Assembly: GCA_937902805.1 (NCBI GenBank)
Contig: CALEMB010000132.1
Coordinates: forward strand, 1-6,018
Origin: an uncultured Bacteroidales bacterium
Lineage (GTDB): Bacteria; Bacteroidota; Bacteroidia; Bacteroidales; F082
Reading direction: 5' to 3'
DNA: 6,018 nt
Both the position numbers and the translations under genes were made by a program. Of this stretch, positions 1 through 5,960 are shown one piece after another (position 1 is the first letter of the stretch; every line of letters begins with the position of its first letter). The notes under the pieces are model-generated. The model saw only the letters and a program-made list of their open reading frames with translations, was not told where the DNA came from and made no database searches.

Positions 1-30
1 GGCATTCCTGCTGAACCGCTCTTCCGATCT
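1..30. other. Illumina paired-end adapter remnant (artefact)
   Basis: All 30 bases, beginning GGCATTCCTGCTG and ending CTCTTCCGATCT, match from memory the 3' end of the Illumina paired-end PCR primer 2.0 (the read-2 primer side). It is sequencing adapter left at the contig end, not genomic DNA. The CGATCT that ends the adapter is repeated at once in 31-36, so the exact junction with genomic sequence is uncertain by a few bases. The frame of the first gene is open through it and would add an artificial N-terminus (AFLLNRSSDL) if called blindly. Confidence 0.97.
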
Positions 31-31
31 C

Positions 32-3000
32 GATCTTCTATTTTTCTGTTTCACCTTCTTCCTGTTTGGTTGGGATACGGATTTGCTTGGAGCCAAGTCG
101 TCGGGGACTCTTGGGTATAATTATTATGGCATTAAACCAGTAGCTGGTCATAAGTTCAAAGTCTATAAAAGCAATTCGTCTGGTAGTTTTTCATCAGGTG
201 ATACTGATGGTATAGAATACGAGGCTATAGGAAATATAGATATCACTAAGACTATAGATATTAGATTCATGACGAATGGTGCTGACACTTATGTTTACTT
301 TGATGGTAGAATAAAAGTAACCAATGGTCAGCTCACTTTGAGATTTGGCGGCGGTGAGGATCCTTATACTTCATCAACAATAAAAAGAAGTAGTGATTAT
401 CTTGCTGGTCCCTTTATCGAGATGGTAAACGCCACCTCGAATCCTGAGAATTGCAAAGTTATCATTGAGGGGAAAACTGTGAGTGGTTCAGAATATCCTT
501 TTAGTATCTCTGGAGGAGCAGATAGCTGGTCTATTAATGATCACGACCCTTCTTCTACGGGTACAAAAGCGGACGACCCTTTGATTGTCATGAAAGGAGG
601 CTCCTTGACGTTGAACAAAGTCCACCTCTATAGAATTTGGAATACAGCGATTGATGAAGCTGGTGTTATCCAAATCAATGAAGGAGTCAACAACTCGCCT
701 AATGTGGTGAACATAAATTCTAGTTATATTTATAATAGTGTTTCTGGTGCCGAAGGAACTGCTTTGCTGATTAATGACCCCAATGCAAGTTCGTCGGTGA
801 CATTGACAAACTCCCGCATTTACAATTGTTTTACTAATAGTACTGCATCTAATAATAATTTTGGTGGCATCATCCGGTCGCTGGAAAATAATAGATGCTC
901 TCTGACAATAAACGGGGGCTTAATTCACGACAACCACAATAAATGTAGTGGAACATCCTCCAAAGGCACCATTGGTTGGGAAGGTGAAGCATTGCTGCAA
1001 ATCACGGGATGCAAAATCTACGACAATTGGTCCGCTTGCGATGGCGGTGGCATTTATGCAAATGGCAATGTCACCATCAATGACTGCGACATTTATAATA
1101 ATACCGCCCGAAACGGTGGTGGAGTCTACATCGCTTCAGCGGGCACACTGAACGTCTCAGGCACTATTACTATAACAGGCAACACCACTACAACCAATGC
1201 CATTAATAATGTGTTTATTCCTTCCGGTGCCACCGAAAAATTCATCAACATCGCATCGGATGGTCTCGATTGCGGCTCCAGGATTGGTGTCACAAAGACG
1301 TTTAGTGGCACATACACCCAAATCGCCCAAGGATTAGGAAGTGCTGCTACAACCAACTGCACCAATGCTTGCAAGAATCGTTATCTTTTCAATGATAGTG
1401 GTATTTATGGAATTTATAATCTTAGCATAAGCCCCTATTCAAGCGACAATTTGTATTTCATAGATAGTTGGAAAAGCCATGCCAGTTCTGTCAGCGAGAG
1501 CGGCAACACTTACACCGTTAGCACAGCGGCGGAATTGGCTTACATCGCCCAACAGGTGAATTCAGGAACAACAGACTATTCAGGTAAGGTCATCCAATTG
1601 TCTGCTGACATCAACCTCAATGACTATTATTGGGATCCTATTGGCGAGCGTTATACGGATTGTAACGGTAATCCTGTTACCCATGCGTTTAACGGTACTT
1701 TCGATGGTAAGGGCCACACCATCACCAATCTCAACAACGGCGTGCTGCCTTTCGAAAACATGGGCTTGTTTGGTTATACGACAGGTACTATCAAGAATAT
1801 CTTTGTTACGGGTGCACTTGATGCATCAGGTTCCACTTATGCTGGCGGCATCGTGGGTCTGCTTGATGGTGGACAGGTCTACAACTGCGGTGCAGTAGTT
1901 GTGCTTACGGACGGCACCACAAAGGGTGGCCTCGTGGGAGGAATCATTTCGGACGGCAGCCTCAAAAACAGCTACGCCATCTCCAATGACCCTGCCTGCG
2001 GCAGTGGCACGGCGACGAATTGCTATGTACGTCTGGCCAGCGGAGGAACGAGCAACAATATGGGCAATGCATTCAATGTGGGTGCCGCGGCAAACACCAA
2101 TGGCACCTTTACTGAAACGGTCACACCTTATTTATATAGGCATGCTGACAACAGAGTGGAATCGGCCTCGCTCTTGTCGGAGCTGAACGCTTGGGTGGCC
2201 GCCCAGTCATCGCCCACCGACTTAGCCCGTTGGACGCGCACCTGCGCCAGCCGTATCAACGGCGACTACCCGCTTCTGAAGTTCGAAGGCACCAATTGCG
2301 TCGGCACCAAAGATGGCAGCAACGATGTGTTGACCTATAGTAGCACCCTCAACTCTATGCTCAGTACCCACAACGCTTCGGGCGACAACATCTTCTTCTG
2401 GGGAACGGAGTCGGGAGTCAGCAGCGATATCGATGCGAATGTCTACTTTGACGAAGATGCCGCCCTCATTCACACTGGCACCATCTCCAATGCATACGTT
2501 GGTATTACACTGAAAGATGCGGATTGGCACATGTTCTCTCCAGCCGTGAACAATGCCCCGTTAGGCATCAACTATAATGGAGATGATAACGTATACCCCT
2601 ACCATACAGCTCCTGCATTGTATTATTTCTATCCCGAAACCTTAGCCGACGGTTATTTCCCCAGTACGAATTTCGGTGGTGAATCTTATTACAACGACTA
2701 CGATTACTACTGCTATTACGAGCCAGAGTACCATTGGATTAACTTTAAGCGCAATTCGGTGAGCCATTGGCATGAGGATGGACAAAATGGGACTATTGAA
2801 TATCACTGGGATAACAACCCTGACAACACAATGTCGGTTGGCCACGAAACTTATCTCAAACCTGGCAAGGGCTACTTGCTTAGTACTAGGGATAATACCT
2901 ATCTGCAATCACACGGCACCCTCAACTCCAGCGTTGTAGTTTTCCCCGTAACCAAGAAAGGCGACTTGCGAACAGGCTACAACCTCATAGGTAACCCCTA

Positions 3001-3916
3001 CCAAGCTTATTTGGATTTCAATGATTTTGCTGAAGCCAATAGTGGTACAGGAAAAATTTGGGAAGATGCTACATCAGCATTCTACTTGATGATTTATGGC
3101 GGTGCCTACCATCAGCACGTGTATGGCGCATCGAATAATGAGCTTCAAGCACCACGTTGTCTGCATCCGCATCAAGGCTTCATGGTGATAACGAAGAGCA
3201 ACACCGATGCCATCTTCCAAAATGGAATGTGTACTCTCAGTGATGCTGTCGATGCTCCTTTCCGTGGCGATGCCAACATCAACTATCCTTTGGTCAACCT
3301 CATCGCCACCGATGAAGACGGCAAGAGCGATATCTTGACTGTCGAGTTAGGTAGACCCGAAGTGGGTGGTGCTCCAAAAGCCTACGATCTTCGCACGGGC
3401 AAGGGATGCATCTATGCGAATTATGAAGATAAGGATTATGCCATAGCTTTCACGCAGCCTGGCTTAGGTGAGATGGCAGTACGCTTTTTTGCTGATGAGC
3501 AAGCCAATTTCACCATGACATGGGACATGGAAAATGGTGAATTCAACTATGTCCACCTGATTGACAACATGACTGGTACCGATATCGATTGCCTGAATAC
3601 TAATGAATATCATTTCACGGCGCGCCCCAGTGACTACAAGAGCCGCTTCCGTCTTGTGTTCGACTACACTGGTGTTGATGAGACTTCGGATCCTGCTGGT
3701 GACTTGAGCCACTTCGCTTTCCAAATGAACAACGAATTGGTGGTGAATGGTGAGGGGCAACTTCAGATGTTCGACTTAACCGGACGCCTCGTCATGTCGG
3801 TCAGCACGTACGGTGCGCAAAGCAGAGTAGCACTGCCAGAGATAAGCTCGGGTTTGTATGTGTTACGTATCAATGAAAAGAACGGAGTAAAAACTCAGAA
3901 GATTGTGATAGAATGA
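32..3916 (+). CDS. Large T9SS-secreted surface protein with beta-helix and GLUG regions, 5' partial
   Basis: A cell-surface or secreted protein, probably an adhesin-like or matrix protein; no enzymatic motif was recognised. The 5' end is missing: the frame is open to the contig edge through adapter, and no ATG with a signal peptide is present. Residues here are counted from the TTG at 83. About 1-165 is beta-rich. About 170-400 is a right-handed beta-helix with polymorphic-outer-membrane-like repeats (CKIYDNWSACDGGGIY, CDIYNNTARNGGGVY; GGG at 321 and 345, a 24-residue period). About 475-700 is GLUG-type (FNGTFDGKGHTITNL, GGIVG at 588, GGLVG at 615). About 735-1055 holds YLKPGKGYLLS at 924 and GYNLIGNPY at 965, a module seen in many Bacteroidetes T9SS cargo proteins. 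About 1060-1195 includes a GEFNYVHLIDNMTG stretch. About 1205-1277 is a type A sorting domain (LQMFDLTGRLV, SGLYVLRI, ending KTQKIVIE). It would pass Sec, then T9SS, with the sorting domain removed on export. Sixteen Cys in the first ~740 residues and a Tyr-rich tract at 869-883 are unusual. The stop overlaps the next start. Confidence 0.9.
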   Translation, partial: DLLFFCFTFFLFGWDTDLLGAKSSGTLGYNYYGIKPVAGHKFKVYKSNSSGSFSSGDTDGIEYEAIGNIDITKTIDIRFMTNGADTYVYFDGRIKVTNGQLTLRFGGGEDPYTSSTIKRSSDYLAGPFIEMVNATSNPENCKVIIEGKTVSGSEYPFSISGGADSWSINDHDPSSTGTKADDPLIVMKGGSLTLNKVHLYRIWNTAIDEAGVIQINEGVNNSPNVVNINSSYIYNSVSGAEGTALLINDPNASSSVTLTNSRIYNCFTNSTASNNNFGGIIRSLENNRCSLTINGGLIHDNHNKCSGTSSKGTIGWEGEALLQITGCKIYDNWSACDGGGIYANGNVTINDCDIYNNTARNGGGVYIASAGTLNVSGTITITGNTTTTNAINNVFIPSGATEKFINIASDGLDCGSRIGVTKTFSGTYTQIAQGLGSAATTNCTNACKNRYLFNDSGIYGIYNLSISPYSSDNLYFIDSWKSHASSVSESGNTYTVSTAAELAYIAQQVNSGTTDYSGKVIQLSADINLNDYYWDPIGERYTDCNGNPVTHAFNGTFDGKGHTITNLNNGVLPFENMGLFGYTTGTIKNIFVTGALDASGSTYAGGIVGLLDGGQVYNCGAVVVLTDGTTKGGLVGGIISDGSLKNSYAISNDPACGSGTATNCYVRLASGGTSNNMGNAFNVGAAANTNGTFTETVTPYLYRHADNRVESASLLSELNAWVAAQSSPTDLARWTRTCASRINGDYPLLKFEGTNCVGTKDGSNDVLTYSSTLNSMLSTHNASGDNIFFWGTESGVSSDIDANVYFDEDAALIHTGTISNAYVGITLKDADWHMFSPAVNNAPLGINYNGDDNVYPYHTAPALYYFYPETLADGYFPSTNFGGESYYNDYDYYCYYEPEYHWINFKRNSVSHWHEDGQNGTIEYHWDNNPDNTMSVGHETYLKPGKGYLLSTRDNTYLQSHGTLNSSVVVFPVTKKGDLRTGYNLIGNPYQAYLDFNDFAEANSGTGKIWEDATSAFYLMIYGGAYHQHVYGASNNELQAPRCLHPHQGFMVITKSNTDAIFQNGMCTLSDAVDAPFRGDANINYPLVNLIATDEDGKSDILTVELGRPEVGGAPKAYDLRTGKGCIYANYEDKDYAIAFTQPGLGEMAVRFFADEQANFTMTWDMENGEFNYVHLIDNMTGTDIDCLNTNEYHFTARPSDYKSRFRLVFDYTGVDETSDPAGDLSHFAFQMNNELVVNGEGQLQMFDLTGRLVMSVSTYGAQSRVALPEISSGLYVLRINEKNGVKTQKIVIE
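1007..1150 (+). repeat. Two beta-helix coils (24-residue spacing) encoded in the surface protein
   Basis: Two successive protein repeats are visible: a C-x-I-Y-[DN]-N stretch followed by GGG-[IV]-Y. The GGG triplets begin at bases 1043 and 1115, exactly 72 bases (24 codons) apart. DNA identity between the copies is low, so this is a protein-level structural repeat, not a recent tandem duplication. The pattern matches the polymorphic outer membrane and right-handed beta-helix repeats of surface proteins. Weaker coils lie before it (SLTINGGLIHDN) and after it (TLNVSGTITITGN). The limits given are approximate. Confidence 0.65.
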
Positions 3917-4173
3917 AAAAGTTATTTACAATATTGACCCTATGCCTTGTAATGGCATCTACGGCACATGCTCAAGTGTTCCTCACAGATGGTGACTATC
4001 AGAAAACGCGTGACAGCGTAAATTTCACCAATTATGGTATAATCCCTGCACATTGGGTGACTGACGACCAAGCAAATGATTTTGTACCCGTTGGCGAGGG
4101 TATACTCTTATTGTCGTCGCTTGCTGGAGCCTATCTCTTGAGAAAAAAGACCCAAAATAACTATACCAAGTGA
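3913..4173 (+). CDS. Small secreted, membrane-anchored protein coupled to the T9SS protein
   Basis: An 86-residue protein of unknown function. Residues 1-20 form a clear Sec signal peptide (MKKLFTILTLCLVMASTAHA) with an AHA cleavage site before Q21. Residues 21-57 are a short polar stretch (DGDYQKTRDS, NYGIIPAHWVTDD). Then come V58-P-V-G-E-G63, a hydrophobic segment at about 63-76 (ILLLSSLAGAYLL) and a basic RKK at 77-79. The order motif, membrane segment, basic tail resembles C-terminal anchoring or sorting signals in general; similar tails occur, from memory, on other Prevotella and Bacteroides proteins. The ATG overlaps the upstream stop as ATGA, so its translation probably depends on ribosomes finishing the surface protein gene. 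No Shine-Dalgarno is seen, as is usual in this phylum. It may be a membrane partner or tether for the surface protein, or the shrunken remnant of a longer protein. The coding call is strong because of the signal peptide; the function is unknown. Confidence 0.82.
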   Translation: MKKLFTILTLCLVMASTAHAQVFLTDGDYQKTRDSVNFTNYGIIPAHWVTDDQANDFVPVGEGILLLSSLAGAYLLRKKTQNNYTK

Positions 4174-4179
4174 ATAAAG

Positions 4180-4214
4180 AAATAGGATGTGCCAATGGGT
4201 GACACATCCTATTT
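4180..4214. terminator. Bidirectional hairpin terminator between convergent genes
   Basis: AAATAGGATGTG (4180-4191) pairs perfectly with CACATCCTATTT (4203-4214) across an 11-base loop. On the plus strand a T-rich run follows (TTTTACTTTTTC). On the minus strand the base after the stem is less T-rich (CTTTATTCACTTGG). It lies 6 bases after the stop of the small anchored protein and 12 bases beyond the stop of the DUF3109 gene, so it probably ends both transcripts, more strongly the plus one. Confidence 0.85.
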
Positions 4215-4226
4215 TACTTTTTCATT

Positions 4227-4793
4227 TCAGGATTCTTTGTGTATCATTTTTTCCAACCGATGATACCAATCTTCCCCGAATTTGCGGATCATTGGCTCAC
4301 GGAGGAATTTCCATAACGGTATGCCATCGCGTTCACCCTTGCGCTTAGCGGGTACGCAGACGCTCCATTCGTGGTAAAGAATATGAATCAAGCCGTCTTT
4401 TTCCACCAAGCGAATGGGGTAGAGGTGACATGAAATCGGTTTCCAAAAGTCACATTTGCCTTCCAAATAAGCCTTTTCGATAGCACAGAGAGCCGTGCCG
4501 TTCTCATGGAAATAGACGAAAGCGCATTCTTCGCCGTTCACCAAAGGTGTAACAAGTTCACCCACTTCGTCATAATCATAGACATCGTTTTCTTCCACTA
4601 CCTTAATGCCTTCTGGGCGCATATATGGCTTGATGGCTTCAAGGTTCTCTTCAATCTGTTCAATTTCAGCGGCTTCCAAGGGAGCACCGGCATCGCCAGC
4701 CACACAGCACCAACCTTTACATTTCGGCAGACAGCAGCAGAACTGGGCATTCAGGAATTCGTCGGTAACGACAATGTTATCTAAAATAATCAT
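4227..4793 (-). CDS. DUF3109 family Cys-rich protein
   Basis: A 188-residue cytosolic protein recognised as DUF3109 (function not established), a family widespread in Bacteroidetes. The N-terminal part has a cysteine cluster C19-C20-C21-x3-C25-x3-C29-C30 (core CKGWCCVAGDAGAPL), followed by TPLVNGEECAFVYF (82-95), CAIEKAYLEGKCDF (103-116), KPISCHLYPIRL (118-129) and a final C146. There are eleven Cys in all. The spacing resembles the YkgJ-type CxxCC clusters thought to bind zinc or an iron-sulfur cluster, so a metal site is plausible but inferred. It lacks a signal peptide or membrane segment. The ATG at 4793 is the only reasonable start: the frame stays open upstream to a stop at 4857-4859 but contains no other ATG. 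It converges on the surface-protein operon and diverges from argF. Its TACCTTTG box ends only 5 bases before the ATG, so the mRNA may be leaderless. Confidence 0.9.
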   Translation of the reverse strand: MIILDNIVVTDEFLNAQFCCCLPKCKGWCCVAGDAGAPLEAAEIEQIEENLEAIKPYMRPEGIKVVEENDVYDYDEVGELVTPLVNGEECAFVYFHENGTALCAIEKAYLEGKCDFWKPISCHLYPIRLVEKDGLIHILYHEWSVCVPAKRKGERDGIPLWKFLREPMIRKFGEDWYHRLEKMIHKES

Positions 4794-4795
4794 GC

Positions 4796-4827
4796 TTGCA
4801 AAGGTAAAGGAAAAAACCTTACCTTTG
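4796..4827 (+). promoter_or_regulatory. Bacteroidetes-type promoter for argF
   Basis: TACCTTTG at 4820-4827 matches the -7 consensus TAnnTTTG, and TTG at 4796-4798 lies 21 bases upstream as a candidate -33 element. Transcription would begin at about 4832, giving a leader of roughly 55 bases that is AT-rich and lacks a Shine-Dalgarno sequence. The -33 element lies on top of the minus-strand -7 box, so the two promoters cannot easily be occupied at the same time. Confidence 0.7.
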
Positions 4828-4828
4828 C
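4798..4828. repeat. Inverted repeat in the divergent promoter region
   Basis: GCAAAGGTAAAGG (4798-4810) and CCTTACCTTTGC (4817-4828) are reverse complements apart from one extra A in the left arm, separated by six A residues. Each arm carries TACCTTTG on one strand, so much of the symmetry comes from two promoter -7 boxes facing away from each other. It could also be a site for a dimeric regulator; the sequence alone does not decide. Confidence 0.75.
4799..4806 (-). promoter_or_regulatory. Bacteroidetes -7 box for the DUF3109 gene
   Basis: On the minus strand these bases read TACCTTTG, a full match to the Bacteroidetes sigma-ABfr -7 consensus TAnnTTTG. Five bases (CAAGC) separate it from the ATG at 4793, which puts the expected transcription start at or within a few bases of the start codon. 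No TTTG-like -33 element is seen at the usual spacing of about 19-21 bases; the nearest TTTG (4838-4841) is 31 bases away. It is therefore a plausible but incomplete promoter. Confidence 0.55.
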
Positions 4829-4886
4829 GGCGAATTTCAAATGGAATCTTAAATCTTTAAATTTTAACTCCTTAAATCATAAAGTA

Positions 4887-5888
4887 ATGGCATTTAACCT
4901 CAGAAACAGAAATTTCCTGAAGTTGTTGGACTTCACTCCGGAAGAGATTAAGTTTTTCCTGAAGCTTGCCGCCGACCTTAAGGCCGCCAAGTATGCAGGT
5001 ACCGAACAACCTCACCTCGTGGGCAAGAACATCGCCCTGATTTTCGAAAAGACCTCAACCCGTACCCGCTGCGCTTTTGAAGTAGCCGCTAAGGACCAGG
5101 GTGCGCATGTCACCTATCTTGGTCCTACTGGCTCACAGATTGGCGTCAAGGAATCGATGAAGGACACCGCCCGTGTGCTGGGTCGCATGTTTGACGGCAT
5201 CGAGTATCGTGGCTTCGGTCAGGACATCGTTGAAGAATTGGCCAAATACGCTGGCGTGCCGGTGTGGAACGGCCTCACCAACGAGTTCCACCCCACCCAA
5301 ATCCTCGCCGACTTCCTCACCATGCAGGAACACAGCGACAAACCCCTCAACCAAGTCACTTTCGCCTACTGCGGCGACGCCCGTTTCAACATGGGTAACT
5401 CGCTGATGGTGGGTGGTGCCAAGATGGGTATGGACGTTCGTATCGTGGCTCCCAAGGAACTGCAACCTAACAAGGAACTCATCGACACTTGCAAGAAGAT
5501 CGCCAAGGAAACAGGTGCTAAGGTCACTGTTACCGACGACGTGAAAAAGGGTGTCAAAGGTTGCGACTTCCTCTACACCGACGTGTGGGTATCCATGGGC
5601 GAGCCCGACGAAGTGTGGAAGCAGCGCATCGACCTCCTCATGCCTTATCAGGTGAACAAGGAGATGATGAAGCTCACGGGCAACCCGAACTGCAAGTTTA
5701 TGCACTGCCTGCCCGCTTACCACAATCTCGAGACCAAGGTCGGTCGCGATGTACACCAGAAGTTCGGTTTGAACGGCGTTGAAGTCACTGAGGATGTGTT
5801 CGAGAGCACGAACAGCATCGTCTTCGACGAAGCCGAAAACCGCATGCACACCATCAAGGCTGTCATGGTGGCCACGTTGGGTGACTAA
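4887..5888 (+). CDS. argF: Ornithine carbamoyltransferase
   Basis: Transfers the carbamoyl group of carbamoyl phosphate to L-ornithine, giving L-citrulline and phosphate, in arginine synthesis (or the reverse in arginine deiminase catabolism); cytosolic. At 333 residues it is full length and close to E. coli ArgI/ArgF. The carbamoyl-phosphate site is complete: S57-T-R-T-R61, Q84, R108, H135-P-T-Q138, H273-C-L-P276 with catalytic C274, and R319 in ENRMHTIKAVM. The ornithine-side residues are also present: N168, D232 and S236-M237 of DVWVSMGEP. The body resembles the E. coli ArgF and Pseudomonas ArcB branch, and HCLPAYHNLETKVG is closer to ArcB. It is not the N-succinylornithine transcarbamylase known from Bacteroides fragilis. 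F167 stands where E. coli has Asn, just before the ornithine-binding Asn. The ATG at 4887 follows an A-rich leader, and the N-terminus aligns with the family. It has its own promoter and terminator and appears monocistronic. Whether it acts in synthesis or catabolism cannot be told here, so argF is used by convention. Confidence 0.96.
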   Translation: MAFNLRNRNFLKLLDFTPEEIKFFLKLAADLKAAKYAGTEQPHLVGKNIALIFEKTSTRTRCAFEVAAKDQGAHVTYLGPTGSQIGVKESMKDTARVLGRMFDGIEYRGFGQDIVEELAKYAGVPVWNGLTNEFHPTQILADFLTMQEHSDKPLNQVTFAYCGDARFNMGNSLMVGGAKMGMDVRIVAPKELQPNKELIDTCKKIAKETGAKVTVTDDVKKGVKGCDFLYTDVWVSMGEPDEVWKQRIDLLMPYQVNKEMMKLTGNPNCKFMHCLPAYHNLETKVGRDVHQKFGLNGVEVTEDVFESTNSIVFDEAENRMHTIKAVMVATLGD

Positions 5889-5904
5889 TCCTAGTCCAAG
5901 TGCA

Positions 5905-5942
5905 AAAAAATAAGGGAACCCGATCGGGTTCCCTTATTTTTT
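5905..5942. terminator. Bidirectional intrinsic terminator, perfect 38-base palindrome
   Basis: The 38 bases are a perfect palindrome centred between 5923 and 5924: A6, TAAGGGAACC, CGATCG, GGTTCCCTTA, T6. The RNA hairpin has a strong GC core (GGGAACCC) and a GATC loop, with a T run on the exit side on both strands. It sits 16 bases past the argF stop and 18 bases past the stop of the convergent gene on the right, so it serves both. Confidence 0.95.
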
Positions 5943-5960
5943 GGAATGACTCCAACATCA

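Noticed and set aside
83..85. TTG as the start codon of the surface protein
   Set aside because: The frame is open upstream to the contig edge, no signal peptide follows, and a TTG start is only what remains when the true start is missing.
1007..1150. CRISPR or DNA tandem repeat
   Set aside because: The 72-base spacing is visible only at the protein level; the DNA copies differ at many positions and there are no spacers.
4798..4828. Terminator or attenuator hairpin upstream of argF
   Set aside because: The inverted repeat lacks a following T run on the plus strand, and both arms contain full -7 promoter boxes, so divergent promoters explain it better.
4830..4850. ArgR operator (ARG box) upstream of argF
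   Set aside because: GAATTTC and GGAATC only loosely resemble ARG-box half-sites, and no pair with the expected spacing and symmetry is present.
4506..4860. Plus-strand open frames opposite the DUF3109 gene
   Set aside because: They run antisense through the Cys-rich gene, give low-complexity proteins and, in one case, cross the divergent promoter region. No signal or domain supports them.
5133..5849. Long open frame antisense to argF (238 codons, minus strand)
   Set aside because: It lies wholly inside argF, its translation has no recognisable domain, and argF is complete with intact catalytic motifs. It is a codon-bias shadow.
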